This document shows, one piece after another, positions 17,906-29,649 of a DNA stretch of 64,000 nt (positions are counted from its first letter, which is position 1; every line of letters begins with the position of its first letter). The notes under the pieces are model-generated. The model saw only the letters and a program-made list of their open reading frames with translations, made no database searches and was not told where the DNA came from. The translations under genes and the position numbers were made by a program. Source of the DNA: Blattabacterium cuenoti (GTDB lineage Bacteria; Bacteroidota; Bacteroidia; Flavobacteriales; Blattabacteriaceae); contig NZ_CP059218.1 of assembly GCF_014252335.1 (NCBI RefSeq), positions 47,165 through 111,164 on the forward strand. The letters run 5' to 3'.

Positions 17906-18625
17906 TTAATATGAATATGATGGATGTATAATATTTTCTTGTTTTATAAAATGTATAATAGATTGTTTTTTACCAAAAATAGTTAATATATCTCCATTTT
18001 GTAATACTGTTTTTTCATTTACTAATCCAATAACTTGTTGAGTATCTATTTTATTTTGTTTATTAAATAATAAATTTAATTTTACATTTCTTATTATAGT
18101 AATCAATAAAATAGAATATTTTTGCATTAATTGTAACATTTGAACAGATTTTCCATTAAAAGATGATGGAGAAAATACTTCTGCAATAGAATATTGATTA
18201 TCTATTTTAAAATAATTTAAAGTATAATTGAAGGATATTTGTTGAGTTAATCTAAAAGCTGCATCTTGTTCTGGATGAATAATTTCATTAATCCCCATAG
18301 CATTTAATATGGTATCATGTATTTGTGATAAAGATCTACTGATTATTCTAAGATTTTGATATTTTTTAAGTATAGCTGTTGTAACTATTGACGATCCTTC
18401 ATTTTCTCCAATTGCAACAATTCCTAAATTTGCTTGTTGTATAGGAATAATTTTATAAGCTTCTTCATTATTTGCATCCATGCATATTACATTTTCTATA
18501 TGATCTTTTAATAAATTTACTTTTTCCATTTTATTATCTATTCCAAAAACTTCATGCCCATTTTCTGTTAAATTTAAAGCTAAAGATCTGCCAAAATTTC
18601 CTAGTCCAATGATTATAATTTTCAA
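17906..18625 (-). CDS. ktrA: K+ uptake regulatory subunit, TrkA/KtrA family (RCK)
   Basis: A 239-aa cytosolic gating protein of the Ktr potassium transporter. The N-terminal RCK domain shows the nucleotide-binding GLGNFG (residues 7-12) and the acidic residue after strand 2 in VFGIDNK. An RCK_C domain follows from about residue 140 (YFKIDNQYSIAEV to ILTIFG). It binds ATP/ADP and controls the KtrB pore. ktrB lies immediately upstream, 21 bp away, so the two form one transcription unit. Length and single-copy RCK_N/RCK_C layout favour KtrA over the double-length TrkA. Confidence 0.92.
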   Translation of the reverse strand: MKIIIIGLGNFGRSLALNLTENGHEVFGIDNKMEKVNLLKDHIENVICMDANNEEAYKIIPIQQANLGIVAIGENEGSSIVTTAILKKYQNLRIISRSLSQIHDTILNAMGINEIIHPEQDAAFRLTQQISFNYTLNYFKIDNQYSIAEVFSPSSFNGKSVQMLQLMQKYSILLITIIRNVKLNLLFNKQNKIDTQQVIGLVNEKTVLQNGDILTIFGKKQSIIHFIKQENIIHPSYSY

Positions 18626-18646
18626 ATTATATAAATATTTTTTATT

Positions 18647-20395
18647 TTAATTTATCATAATAAATCCATTTGGATATCTATAATAATCGTGAGAAATTAT
18701 TTTATTTTTTTTAAACAAACCAAACATAATATTTAAACAACCTATCCTTCCTAAGAACATTAAAATAATTAATACTAATTTACTTCCATATGATAAACTT
18801 TGTGTAATACCTAAAGATAATCCTACTGTTGAAAATGCTGATACCACTTCAAAAATAATGTAAAATAATTTTTGTTTTGGATCTAAAAATAAAATAATTA
18901 AAATACTTAAATATGTAATAATAAAAGAAAAAATAATAATTGCAAAAGAAAGTTGAATACATTCATAAGATATTTCATTTTTTTGAATTTCTAATCTAGT
19001 TTTTCCTGTTGATAAAGAAAGAATATTCATTAATGCTAATACAAATGTACTGGTTTTAATACCTCCACCAGTAGATCCTGGAGATGCACCAATCCACATT
19101 AATAAAATAGTCACTAAAATAGTAATTGGAGTCCAATAATGCATATTTAGTACTTGAAATCCAGCTGTTCTTGATGTTACGGAAGAAAAAAATGAAGAAA
19201 TTAATTTTCCAGTATAAGACCTATGTTCTAATAAAGAATGATTAAATTCAAAAGTAAAATAAAAAATAGTTCCAAAAAAAATTAAATATATTGTAGAGAA
19301 TATGACAATTTTTGTATGCAAAGTTAAAATATGTGCTGGATTTATAATATTTTTATGTTTAAATTTTTTATAAACAAATTGTTTCATTGTTAACCAAATA
19401 TATGTAAAGAAATTAAATGAACTATTAAATCCTATTCCACCCAAAATTATTAAACTTGCTATTATAATTTGTAATACATAATTATGTAAGACTGCTATAG
19501 AATATAATCCTTGGTTTAAAATAGAAAATCCTCCATTACAAAATGCCGAAATTGAATGAAAAATAGCGAAAAATAAAGGATGATCAGATACATGTTGTTT
19601 TCTAATGGATAAAAAAATTAAAATTGCACCTATAGATTCTATTATTAAAGTAAACAATACAACTTGTGCAGCTAAACTAAGAACATTGTTGGTTGTTGTT
19701 GTATTTAAAAAATTACTAATATAATTTCTTTCTCTAAAAGAGAATCCATCACTAAAAAAATAGCTTAAACAAGAAGTAATAGTTAATATTCCTAATCCAC
19801 CAATTTCTATTAAAATTAATATTATCCATTGACCTAAATAAGTCAAATCTTTAGAAATATTTAATACTGATAGCCCAGTGACACATACTGCACTAGTAGA
19901 AGTAAATAATGCATCTATAAATGATATTTTTTTAACAGTAGAAGTAGGAATTAATAATAATAATGTACCAATGAAAGATAAAACAATAAAACTAATAATA
20001 AAAATAATCATTGGATTATGAATTTTAATATATATATTACGTATTAAATACGTAATTATAATTAATAAATATAGAGTTAAACTCACTAATAATGATATTG
20101 TGATTAATTCATTTTCTTTTTGAATTAAATAATTTACAATACAAAATATCAATGAAGAAATTAGAACAATAAAAGATAAAAATAAAACTGACTTATGACG
20201 TTTGTTTAAATGTTTTATTAATAATAAAGACGTACCATGTAATATAATTAATGTTATAACTAATCCAAGTAAGATAGTAATATTTATAATTGGATTTATT
20301 TTCGAACTCCATACTAATAAAAATATTAAATAAAAAACAACAAATGAAGTTAAAATAGATAATACGTATCGTAATATTTTGAATTTTTGTATCAT
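18647..20395 (-). CDS. ktrB: K+ uptake channel subunit, TrkH/KtrB family
   Basis: A 582-aa integral membrane protein with four pseudo-repeated pore loops: TSTSAVCVTGLS, HSISAFCNGGFS, SSVTSRTAGFQ and EVVSAFSTVGLSLG. Each has the glycine that forms the low-selectivity filter of this superfamily. An N-terminal extension with about five helices (residues 10-130) precedes the canonical M1PM2 repeats, as in Bacteroidetes versions. It imports potassium, probably with Na+ or the membrane potential, and pairs with the adjacent KtrA. Confidence 0.93.
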   Translation of the reverse strand: MIQKFKILRYVLSILTSFVVFYLIFLLVWSSKINPIINITILLGLVITLIILHGTSLLLIKHLNKRHKSVLFLSFIVLISSLIFCIVNYLIQKENELITISLLVSLTLYLLIIITYLIRNIYIKIHNPMIIFIISFIVLSFIGTLLLLIPTSTVKKISFIDALFTSTSAVCVTGLSVLNISKDLTYLGQWIILILIEIGGLGILTITSCLSYFFSDGFSFRERNYISNFLNTTTTNNVLSLAAQVVLFTLIIESIGAILIFLSIRKQHVSDHPLFFAIFHSISAFCNGGFSILNQGLYSIAVLHNYVLQIIIASLIILGGIGFNSSFNFFTYIWLTMKQFVYKKFKHKNIINPAHILTLHTKIVIFSTIYLIFFGTIFYFTFEFNHSLLEHRSYTGKLISSFFSSVTSRTAGFQVLNMHYWTPITILVTILLMWIGASPGSTGGGIKTSTFVLALMNILSLSTGKTRLEIQKNEISYECIQLSFAIIIFSFIITYLSILIILFLDPKQKLFYIIFEVVSAFSTVGLSLGITQSLSYGSKLVLIILMFLGRIGCLNIMFGLFKKNKIISHDYYRYPNGFIMIN

Positions 20396-20416
20396 ATTAC
20401 AAAATAAATTTTCAAT

Positions 20417-21064
20417 CTAATAAAAAGGTATTAATTTTGTAATATTTTCAAATTTTTTATTACAAAATTGTATATAAGATAGATTGGACATTTCCATTGA
20501 AGATGGATAAATCATATATGGAATATATGGCATATAATGTAATGAATTAATTATACAATTAATATTATATCCAAAATAATATGCTTTATTTTTTTTTTTC
20601 ATAAAATTTTTAAAAAAATTTATCATACAGTCGTTTTTATTTTTATAAATAGGAGTTATTCTTTTTTTTAATTTATTAAAAATAGATGTATAACAATAAT
20701 TTGATTTTTGACATATAATAGGAATTAAAAATTCTGATTTTATATTGTTAATTTTATGACACATAATTGTTAAAGAGTCTAAAGATAATAATGGTATATC
20801 TAAGGAATTACACAATCCTTTCGCAGCTGACATACCTATTCTTAAAGAAGTATATAATCCAGGACCTGTACTGATACATATAGATTTTAATTGATGAATG
20901 CATATTTTAGATATATCTATAGCATATTGAATAAATAAATGTAATTTATCAGAATGTATTGGTGGATCTAAATATTCTTCTATCATAATTAAGCATTTTC
21001 CCTTATTTGCTATACTTATTGAACAATTATTAGTAGAAGTTTCTAAATTTAGAATTAAACTCAT
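20417..21064 (-). CDS. tsaB: tRNA threonylcarbamoyladenosine biosynthesis protein TsaB
   Basis: TsaB acts with TsaD and TsaE to place the t6A modification at position 37 of ANN-decoding tRNAs. The 215-aa protein starts with the ASKHA phosphate-loop motif LNLETSTNNCSISIA and has CISTGPGLYTSLRIGMSAAKGLC at about residues 63-85 (core GPGLYTSLRIG), which is diagnostic for the family. The C-terminal half is shorter and more divergent than usual. It comes first (most upstream) in the tsaB-ktrB-ktrA minus-strand cluster and diverges from nadE across 36 bp. Confidence 0.92.
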   Translation of the reverse strand: MSLILNLETSTNNCSISIANKGKCLIMIEEYLDPPIHSDKLHLFIQYAIDISKICIHQLKSICISTGPGLYTSLRIGMSAAKGLCNSLDIPLLSLDSLTIMCHKINNIKSEFLIPIICQKSNYCYTSIFNKLKKRITPIYKNKNDCMINFFKNFMKKKNKAYYFGYNINCIINSLHYMPYIPYMIYPSSMEMSNLSYIQFCNKKFENITKLIPFY

Positions 21065-21100
21065 TGAGTGTTTTTAATTTTTTTATAAACAATCATATAC

Positions 21101-21886
21101 ATGATACATTCAAAACTCATAATTAATTATATTATTACTTGGTTGAAAAAGTACATAAAAAAATCCAAATCGAATGGATTTATTCTTGGAATATCCGGTG
21201 GAATTGATTCTGCATTAACTTCCACATTAGTTGCAATGACCAAAAAACCCACTTTAATCTTAGAAATGCCAATTTTAGATAAAAAAAATAATTTATCTAA
21301 ACAACATATACAATTTTTAAAAAAAAAATTTGAAAATATTTATCACTTAGAAAAAAACTTATACCAATTATATATTTTATTTTCTGAAATAATGGATGAA
21401 CCAAATCAAATTAAACAACAAAAATATTTATTAGCATTAGCTAATTTGCAATCCCGTTTAAGAATGATCACATTATATTATTACGCAAATATTCATAATT
21501 ATTTAGTAGTAGGGACTGGAAATAAAATAGAAGATTTTGGAGTAGGATTTTTTACAAAATATGGAGATGGTGGTGTAGATATACTGCCTATTGGAGATTT
21601 GACTAAATCTGAAGTGAAAATATTATCTAAAGAACTTAATATTATTTCTTCTATACAAAATGCTATTCCTAAAGATGGATTATGGCAAGATCAAAGATCT
21701 GATGAAGATCAATTAAATGCTACTTATAAAGAATTAGAATGGGCAATGAAAAATGATAAAAATCATATTCGTATAACAAATAAAAAATATAATATTATTA
21801 ATATATATAAAAATTTACATCAAAAAAATCAACATAAAATGATCTCTATTCCAATTTGTGTAATTCCTAATACTTTCAAATATTAA
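21101..21886 (+). CDS. nadE: NAD+ synthetase, ammonia-dependent
   Basis: NadE amidates deamido-NAD+ to NAD+ with ATP. The 261-aa length and lack of an N-terminal nitrilase/glutaminase domain indicate the NH3-dependent form. The N-type ATP pyrophosphatase loop GISGGIDSALT is at about residues 29-39, and the family motifs GTGNKIEDFGVGFFTKYGDGGVDILPIG (core GTGNKIED, about 137-144) and the catalytic loop PKDGLWQDQRSDEDQ (about 190-204) are intact. Use of free ammonia would suit a symbiont with ample nitrogen waste; that is inference. Confidence 0.95.
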   Translation: MIHSKLIINYIITWLKKYIKKSKSNGFILGISGGIDSALTSTLVAMTKKPTLILEMPILDKKNNLSKQHIQFLKKKFENIYHLEKNLYQLYILFSEIMDEPNQIKQQKYLLALANLQSRLRMITLYYYANIHNYLVVGTGNKIEDFGVGFFTKYGDGGVDILPIGDLTKSEVKILSKELNIISSIQNAIPKDGLWQDQRSDEDQLNATYKELEWAMKNDKNHIRITNKKYNIINIYKNLHQKNQHKMISIPICVIPNTFKY

Positions 21887-21980
21887 AATTAAATATTATA
21901 CAAATTTATGTTTATACTACTATCTTTATAATATTTATTTTTATTAGTCTACTCTACACAAAATAATCAATACCATTCAT

Positions 21981-23503
<1,523 letters not shown>

Positions 23504-23507
<4 letters not shown>

Positions 23508-24649
23508 TCAATTAAAGCATTATCAATATCCTCTATTAGATCATCTATATTTTCTATTCCAATAGATAATCTAATCAGAGACTCTTGAATCCCATTTTTA
23601 ATTCTAATATCTAATGGAGTAGATTTATGTGTCATAGTAGATGGATGACAAATTAAGCTTTTTGTTCCTCCTAAACTTTCTGCTAGTTTAAATAATTTAG
23701 TAGAAGTTACTATTTTTTTTGCAGCATCTAATGTATCATTTTTTAAACTAAAAGATACAATACCACCAAAATATTTTTGTTGTTTTTTAGCTATATTATA
23801 ATTTTTATGACTTATTAATCCAGGATAATAAATTTTATCAATAATTTTTTTGTTTTTTAAAAAATAAGCCATTTTCATAGCATTTTTAGATTGTTGTTTG
23901 ATTCTAAGATATAAAGTCTGACAACCTCGAATAGTTAACCAAGAATCAATCGGGGATAATATTCCTCCAGTTGAATTTTGAATATATTTTAATGTATCAT
24001 ATAATTTTGGATTTTTCACGATAATTAATCCTGCTAATACATCTGAATGTCCAGCTAAATATTTTGTTGCACTGTGAATCACTATATCTGATCCTAAATT
24101 TAGTGGTTTTTGAATAATAGGAGTAGCAAATGTATTATCTACTACTATTAAAATATTTGAATTAATTTTTTTGACATTACAACTAATTTTTTGTATATCT
24201 GATATTTTTAATGTAGGGTTGGTTGGAGTTTCTAACCATATCATTTTTGTTTTTGAAGAAATATGTGGTAATATATTAGTTAAACAAGAAGTATCTACAA
24301 AATGAGTGTAAATGCCTAATTTTTTATATAAATTTAATAACCTAAATGTTCCACCATAAATATCATCAACAGCAATAATTTCATCTCCATTACTTAATAA
24401 TTTGACTGTAGCATCTATAGCAGCTAATCCCGAAGCAAATGCTAATCCTGCATATCCTACTTCTAAATTTTTGATTATATTTTCTAATACTTTTCTAGTT
24501 GGATTATTAGTTCGTGTATAATCATATCCTTTATGAATACCTGGTTCTTGTTGAACAAAAGTAGAAGTTTGATATATGGGAGTGGAAATTGCCCCAGTAA
24601 GAGGATCTGATAAAATATTTTGAATTAATTGTGTTTCTTCCTTCATCAT
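23504..24649 (-). CDS. metB: Cys/Met-metabolism PLP enzyme, cystathionine gamma-synthase-like
   Basis: A 381-aa enzyme of the trans-sulfuration PLP family. The Schiff-base lysine is in SATKYLAGHSDV (about residue 196). YDYTRTNNPTRK near 44-55 and the C-terminal ESLGGTKSLICHPSTMTH block are conserved. The family includes cystathionine gamma-synthase (MetB), beta-lyase (MetC), gamma-lyase and O-acetylhomoserine sulfhydrylase; sequence reading alone does not separate them. The length and C-terminal pattern fit MetB or gamma-lyase. No other methionine gene is adjacent. It overlaps the convergent cysS by 4 bp. Confidence 0.82.
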
Positions 24650-24757
24650 AACATTGTTTTAGCATAATTTTTATCAAATTGCAGATAAATAAAATGAATA
24701 TTTATATGCAAAAATAAAATTTATTATATTATATATATCATTAAAAGTTAAATTAAT

Positions 24758-25798
24758 TTGTTAAAAAAATTATTAAAAATTTTATTATCTCTTTTAATTA
24801 TCATACCAATAACTTCTAATTGTTCCCATTACCATAATAATAATAGATTAGATATATCTAAAATTATTTTAGAACACATATTAGATTCTCACGATTGGCA
24901 TATAGTAAATAATAAAATTATTTTACCACTACCAATTATTTTATTAAATAAAAATAAAAAATTAGAAATCTTTACATCAAATCAATTTTATAATGGAAAA
25001 TTAGTGAAAGGAAAAAATAATTTTTATAAAATGTTTAAAGAACAAATATATATTACTAATTATAAAGGAGAATTAAAAATGAATAATAAAGGAAGTCCAA
25101 TCAATGATATACCAATATTAGATTTATCTATTACCAAAAATATTGTATCTATAATATTATCTATTATAATATTATTTGTAATTTTTATAAAAATGGTATA
25201 TAGTTATAAAAGTTTTCATAATACATGGTCTTTAGGCATTTTATTAGAATTTTTAATATTATTTATTAGAGATGAAATAGTTATTCCAAATATTGGAAAT
25301 ACAAAATATAGAAAATATTTACCTTTTTTATTAACTCTATTTTTTTTTATATTAATTAATAATTTAATTGGATTAATTCCTGGATTTCCAAATGTTACAG
25401 GAAATATTAATATAACCTTTGTACTTTCTGCAATAGTTTTTTTTATAATGAATTTATCTTCTAATAAACATTATTGGAAACATTTATTATGGATGCCTAA
25501 TGTTCCAATTTTGATTAAAATAATATTGGCACCAATAGAATTTATAGGAATATTTATTCGTCCTATGACTTTATGTATTCGTTTATTTGCTAATATTACA
25601 GCAGGACATATTGTTATTTTAAGTTTTATTTGTTTAATTTTTATTTTTAAAAGTTTGTGGATTGCAAGTTTTTCTATTATTTTTGGTTTTTTCATATTTT
25701 TACTAGAAATAATGGTTTCTTTTTTACAAGCATTTATATTTACTAATATATCTGCATTATTAATAGGATCTGTTATTAATCATTCATCAAAAAAATAA
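24758..25798 (+). CDS. atpB: F-type ATP synthase subunit a
   Basis: The proton-channel subunit of Fo. The protein starts at TTG (24758) with a signal-like hydrophobic segment and an approximately 125-residue N-terminal extension, both usual in Bacteroidetes AtpB; no ATG gives that segment. Then come five to six membrane helices (from about residue 128). The essential helix contains LCIRLFANITAGH with the catalytic Arg (about residue 275). It opens the atpB-E-F-H-A-G operon. Its promoter should lie in the 108-bp divergent spacer before it. Confidence 0.94.
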   Translation: MLKKLLKILLSLLIIIPITSNCSHYHNNNRLDISKIILEHILDSHDWHIVNNKIILPLPIILLNKNKKLEIFTSNQFYNGKLVKGKNNFYKMFKEQIYITNYKGELKMNNKGSPINDIPILDLSITKNIVSIILSIIILFVIFIKMVYSYKSFHNTWSLGILLEFLILFIRDEIVIPNIGNTKYRKYLPFLLTLFFFILINNLIGLIPGFPNVTGNINITFVLSAIVFFIMNLSSNKHYWKHLLWMPNVPILIKIILAPIEFIGIFIRPMTLCIRLFANITAGHIVILSFICLIFIFKSLWIASFSIIFGFFIFLLEIMVSFLQAFIFTNISALLIGSVINHSSKK

Positions 25799-25808
25799 TA
25801 ATTATCAT

Positions 25809-26033
25809 ATGATAGATTTAATTTATTCAGGATTAGCAGCTTTAGGAGCTGGATTAGCGGTACTAGGAGCTGGATTAGGAATTGGAAAAATTGGAAGTTC
25901 GGCTATGGATGCTATATCTAGACAGCCAGAATCTTCAGAAAAAATACAAAATGCCATGATTATAGCAGCTGCTTTGATTGAAGGTGCTGCTTTATTTGGA
26001 ATAGTTACTGCCTTATTAGCTGTATTTAAATAG
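25809..26033 (+). CDS. atpE: F-type ATP synthase subunit c
   Basis: The 74-aa proteolipid that forms the rotor ring. Two helices flank the polar loop ISRQPES (about residues 37-43). The ion-carrying Glu lies in helix 2 within ALIEGAALFGIV (about residue 58). The Gln and Ser ligands typical of Na+-binding c-subunits are not seen around it, so proton coupling is likely. Glycine-rich helix 1 (GAGLAVLGAGLGIG) is standard. The gene starts 10 bp after atpB. Confidence 0.96.
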   Translation: MIDLIYSGLAALGAGLAVLGAGLGIGKIGSSAMDAISRQPESSEKIQNAMIIAAALIEGAALFGIVTALLAVFK

Positions 26034-26041
26034 TTATCAAT

Positions 26042-26536
26042 ATGGTTGTGGATTTAATGTCTCCTTCTTTTGGATTAATTATATGGCATATTATCATATT
26101 TTTATGTACAATGTATTTTTTATCTAAATATGCATGGACTCCTATAATAAAATTTATAGATAATAGAGAAAAAACAATTCTAATTTCTATCAAAAATGCA
26201 AAAAAAATTCAAGAAGAATTAATATTATTGGATAAACAAAAACAACAAATTTTAAAAGAAGCAATCAATAAAAGAGATTCGATTATCAAAGAAGCAATGC
26301 AAATAAAAAATAATATACAACAACAAACAATCCAAGATAGCATATTAGAACAAAGAAAAATTATGCATGAAACAAAAAAAATGTTAAGAATAGAAAAAAA
26401 AATAGCTATTCAAGAAATAAAAAATAAAATAGCTTCTGTTTCTATTACAATAGCTGAAACTATACTAAAAAAACAACTTAATCAAAATGATTCTTATCAA
26501 GAAAAATTTATAGAAAATGTTATAAACAATTTATAA
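26042..26536 (+). CDS. atpF: F-type ATP synthase subunit b
   Basis: The 164-aa peripheral-stalk subunit. One N-terminal membrane helix (about residues 8-28) is followed by a long charged helix rich in Lys, Glu and Gln that dimerises and reaches up to the delta subunit. The motif WTPIIKFIDNREKTI after the helix is typical. It sits between atpE and atpH as in relatives. Confidence 0.94.
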   Translation: MVVDLMSPSFGLIIWHIIIFLCTMYFLSKYAWTPIIKFIDNREKTILISIKNAKKIQEELILLDKQKQQILKEAINKRDSIIKEAMQIKNNIQQQTIQDSILEQRKIMHETKKMLRIEKKIAIQEIKNKIASVSITIAETILKKQLNQNDSYQEKFIENVINNL

Positions 26537-26557
26537 GAATTAGTGATTATATTAATT

Positions 26558-27100
26558 ATGTTGAATCCAAAAATTATTAATAACTATGCTAAAGTGTTGT
26601 TTGAATATTCTATAAAACATGAAAAAAATAGTTGTTTATTTTATAAAAAAATAGAAAAATTATATAATTTTTTACTTATAAATTTTGAATTTCATCAAAT
26701 GTTTATTTCTTCAATCATTTCAAAAAAAACCAAATTAAAAATTATAAAAAAAATTTATTATGATCATGAATTACTCATTTATAAATTTATAAAACTTTTA
26801 ATTATACGAAATAGAGAATTCTTTCTGAAAAAAATAATTTATGAATATATAACTATATATAAAAAACACAAAGGATTAATTAATTGTTTATTTATATCAT
26901 CCACTTATATTAATAAAAAAATACAACAATACGTACTTCAAAAAATATTGAATAAAACAACTTATAATATTATTAATAAAATTGATCCATATATTATAGG
27001 GGGATTTATACTTCAAATAGAATGGCAAGAATGGGATTTTAGTGTTAAAAGACAATTATTTAATATTAAAAATAAATTTATAAATAATAATATTGATTAA
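26558..27100 (+). CDS. atpH: F-type ATP synthase subunit delta
   Basis: The stalk-connecting subunit that joins the b dimer to the top of F1. The start at ATG 26558 gives MLNPKIINNYAKVLFEYS, matching the family N-terminus (x-YAKALF); an in-frame GTG at 26543 would add five hydrophobic residues and is less likely. The C-terminal block IDPYIIGGFILQI (about residues 143-155 from this start) is the conserved signature. The protein is 180 aa, of normal length, and very Lys/Ile-rich. Confidence 0.9.
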   Translation: MLNPKIINNYAKVLFEYSIKHEKNSCLFYKKIEKLYNFLLINFEFHQMFISSIISKKTKLKIIKKIYYDHELLIYKFIKLLIIRNREFFLKKIIYEYITIYKKHKGLINCLFISSTYINKKIQQYVLQKILNKTTYNIINKIDPYIIGGFILQIEWQEWDFSVKRQLFNIKNKFINNNID

Positions 27101-27109
27101 TATCATCAT

Positions 27110-28693
27110 ATGTCAGATATAAAATATTCTGAAATTCCTTCTATTTTAAAAGAACAATTATCAGATTTTAAATATCAAAAACAATTATCAGAATTTGGAA
27201 TTGTTATTCAAATAGGAGATGGAATTGTTAGAGCAATTGGATTGACTACAGTATTTTATGGAGAAATAGTAGAATTTCAAAATCAAACTATAGGAATTGT
27301 ATTAAATTTAGAAGACTACTATGTTAGTATAGTTTTATTATCTTCTTCACAAAATATTAAAGAAGGAGATAAAGTGATTCGTACAGGAAATTTTTTTTCT
27401 ATTAAAGTAGGTAAAAAAATGTTAGGAAGAGTTATTAATACACTAGGAAATCCTATTGATGGAGAAGGGCCTATATATGGAACATTATTGAATATGCCAT
27501 TAGAAAGAAATGCTCCAGGAATTATATATAGAGAACCAGTAACAGAACCACTACAAACTGGAATTAAATTAATAGATGCAATGATTCCTATAGGTAAAGG
27601 ACAAAGAGAATTGATTATTGGAGACAGACAAACAGGTAAAACTACAATAGCTCTTGATATTATTATTAATCAAAAAGAAACATATGAAACTAATCATCCA
27701 GTATATTGTATTTATGTTGCTATTGGACAAAAAGGATCTACTATAGCAAGAATTAAAACATTATTAAAAGAAAAAGGTGCATTATCATACACAATTATAT
27801 TAGCTGCATCAGCATCAGAACCTGCTGCAATACAAGTATATGCACCATTTGCAGGGACCGCTATAGGAGAATATTTTAGAGATACTGGTCATTCTGCTGT
27901 TGTTATATATGATGATTTATCAAAACAAGCAGTAGCTTATAGAGAAATTTCATTATTATTAAGAAGACCACCTGGAAGAGAAGCATATCCAGGAGATATA
28001 TTTTATCTACATTCACGTTTATTAGAAAGATCAGCTAAAATTATTACAGATCAAAATATTGCTAAAAATATTAATAATCTTCCAGAAGATTTAAAAGATA
28101 AAGTCAAAAGTGGAGGCTCATTGACTGCTATTCCTATTGTTGAAACTCAATCTGGAGATGTATCATCTTACATTCCAACTAATGTTATTTCTATTACTGA
28201 TGGACAGATTTTTTTAGAAAAAGATTTATTTAATTCTGGTATACGTCCTGCAATTAATGAAGGAATATCGGTATCTCGAGTTGGAGGGGCAGCACAAATT
28301 AAATCAATGAGAAAAATTTCTGGGACTTTAAAACTCGATCAAGCACAATTTAGAGAATTAGAATCTTTTTCCAAATTTTCATCTGAATTAGATCCACATA
28401 CCATGGCAATAATAGAAAAAGGAAAAAGAAATATGGAAATTTTAAAACAATCACCATATTCTCCATATAATATATCTGATCAAATAGCTATTATATATGC
28501 AGGTACTACAAATCTTTTAAAAAAAATTCCTATTGATAAAATTTCTTCTTTTGAAAAAGAGTATCTTTTTTATTTAAATGAACAATATAAAGATTTATTA
28601 CACAAACTAAGATTAGGAATTATTAATGAAGACATTACGAATACATTAAAAAATGTTGTTACAGAATTAAGTACAAAATATTTATCATCTTAA
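27110..28693 (+). CDS. atpA: F-type ATP synthase subunit alpha
   Basis: The non-catalytic nucleotide-binding subunit of F1. The 527-aa protein has the P-loop GDRQTGKT at about residues 171-178, the N-terminal beta-barrel motif [10 protein letters not shown], and the C-terminal signature [17 protein letters not shown] with its conserved Arg. It is among the best-conserved proteins in the window. The catalytic beta subunit gene is not in this operon, as usual in Bacteroidetes, where atpD-atpC are elsewhere. Confidence 0.97.
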   Translation: MSDIKYSEIPSILKEQLSDFKYQKQLSEFGIVIQIGDGIVRAIGLTTVFYGEIVEFQNQTIGIVLNLEDYYVSIVLLSSSQNIKEGDKVIRTGNFFSIKVGKKMLGRVINTLGNPIDGEGPIYGTLLNMPLERNAPGIIYREPVTEPLQTGIKLIDAMIPIGKGQRELIIGDRQTGKTTIALDIIINQKETYETNHPVYCIYVAIGQKGSTIARIKTLLKEKGALSYTIILAASASEPAAIQVYAPFAGTAIGEYFRDTGHSAVVIYDDLSKQAVAYREISLLLRRPPGREAYPGDIFYLHSRLLERSAKIITDQNIAKNINNLPEDLKDKVKSGGSLTAIPIVETQSGDVSSYIPTNVISITDGQIFLEKDLFNSGIRPAINEGISVSRVGGAAQIKSMRKISGTLKLDQAQFRELESFSKFSSELDPHTMAIIEKGKRNMEILKQSPYSPYNISDQIAIIYAGTTNLLKKIPIDKISSFEKEYLFYLNEQYKDLLHKLRLGIINEDITNTLKNVVTELSTKYLSS

Positions 28694-28699
28694 TCTAGA

Positions 28700-29614
28700 A
28701 TGATTAATCAAAAAGAAATAAAAAAAAGAATTCAATCCATGAATTCTTTAATAAAAACAACAGACGCCATGAAAATGATTTCTGTTGTAAAATTAAGAAA
28801 ATGCAAAACACAAAAAATACATATTAATATGTATTTTAATGAAATAAAAAATATTTTGAAAAATTTTATTATTACAAAATGTCAAAATTATAAATTACAT
28901 TTTTTAAAAAACAAAAAATATTTTTTATTTGATCATAATAACAAAAATAAAAAAACATTATTTATTATAATAACTTCTGATCGTGGATTATGTGGATCGT
29001 TTAATTATTCAATATTTAATAAAATTAATACTATTATTGATACTAAATTTTATAAAGAAAATAAAGAAAAATGTTTATTTTTTTCTATAGGAAAAAAAGG
29101 AATAGATTTTTTGTTAAAAAAACAATATCATTTATATCATCATACTAAATTATATAGTAATAATTGTAATAATCACAATATATTATATTTAATACAAAAA
29201 TTAATTAAAGATTTTATTAATAACCAAATTTATGCTATATATATAATTTATAATAAAATACAAAAACATATTTTTTATAAAACAAATTATGAATTATTTT
29301 TACCCATTATTGATTCTGATATTTTACAAATTAACGAAAAAAATTTATTTTCTATAAAAAATGATTTTATTTTAGAATGTTCTACAAAAAAATTTTTAAA
29401 TTACCTGATACCAAATTTTTTAAAATTTAAATTGTTAACAAGGATATTAGATTCTTATACTTCAGAACATACATCTAGAATGATTTCAATGCATAAAGCA
29501 ACAGAAAATGCTTATAAAATTAAAGAAGATCTTATATTAAATTATAACAAAGAAAGACAAACTGCTATTACAAAAGAAATACTTGAAATTATTAGTGGAA
29601 TAGACACATTCTAA
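28700..29614 (+). CDS. atpG: F-type ATP synthase subunit gamma
   Basis: The central rotor shaft. The N-terminal helix IKKRIQSMNSLIKTTDAMKMISVVKL carries the family T-x-A-M-x-M-V/I motif, and the C-terminal helix has SEHTSRMISMHKATENA. Internal blocks such as TSDRGLCGSFN (about residues 93-103) confirm it. At 304 aa it is slightly longer than the average because of Lys/Asn-rich loops. It ends the atp operon; trpS follows, its longest frame overlapping the stop by one base. Confidence 0.94.
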   Translation: MINQKEIKKRIQSMNSLIKTTDAMKMISVVKLRKCKTQKIHINMYFNEIKNILKNFIITKCQNYKLHFLKNKKYFLFDHNNKNKKTLFIIITSDRGLCGSFNYSIFNKINTIIDTKFYKENKEKCLFFSIGKKGIDFLLKKQYHLYHHTKLYSNNCNNHNILYLIQKLIKDFINNQIYAIYIIYNKIQKHIFYKTNYELFLPIIDSDILQINEKNLFSIKNDFILECSTKKFLNYLIPNFLKFKLLTRILDSYTSEHTSRMISMHKATENAYKIKEDLILNYNKERQTAITKEILEIISGIDTF

Positions 29615-29649
29615 TGAATCTTCAGCAAAAAAATTATATAATAATAATT

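Noticed and set aside
24650..24757. Bacteroidetes-type -7 promoter element (TAnnTTTG) on the minus strand at 24709-24716
   Set aside because: The element is frequent by chance at this AT content and no matching -33 TTG was found at the right distance.
25809..29614. ATP synthase operon without beta and epsilon genes, suggesting a deletion
   Set aside because: In Bacteroidetes atpD and atpC normally form a separate cluster, so their absence here is ordinary.
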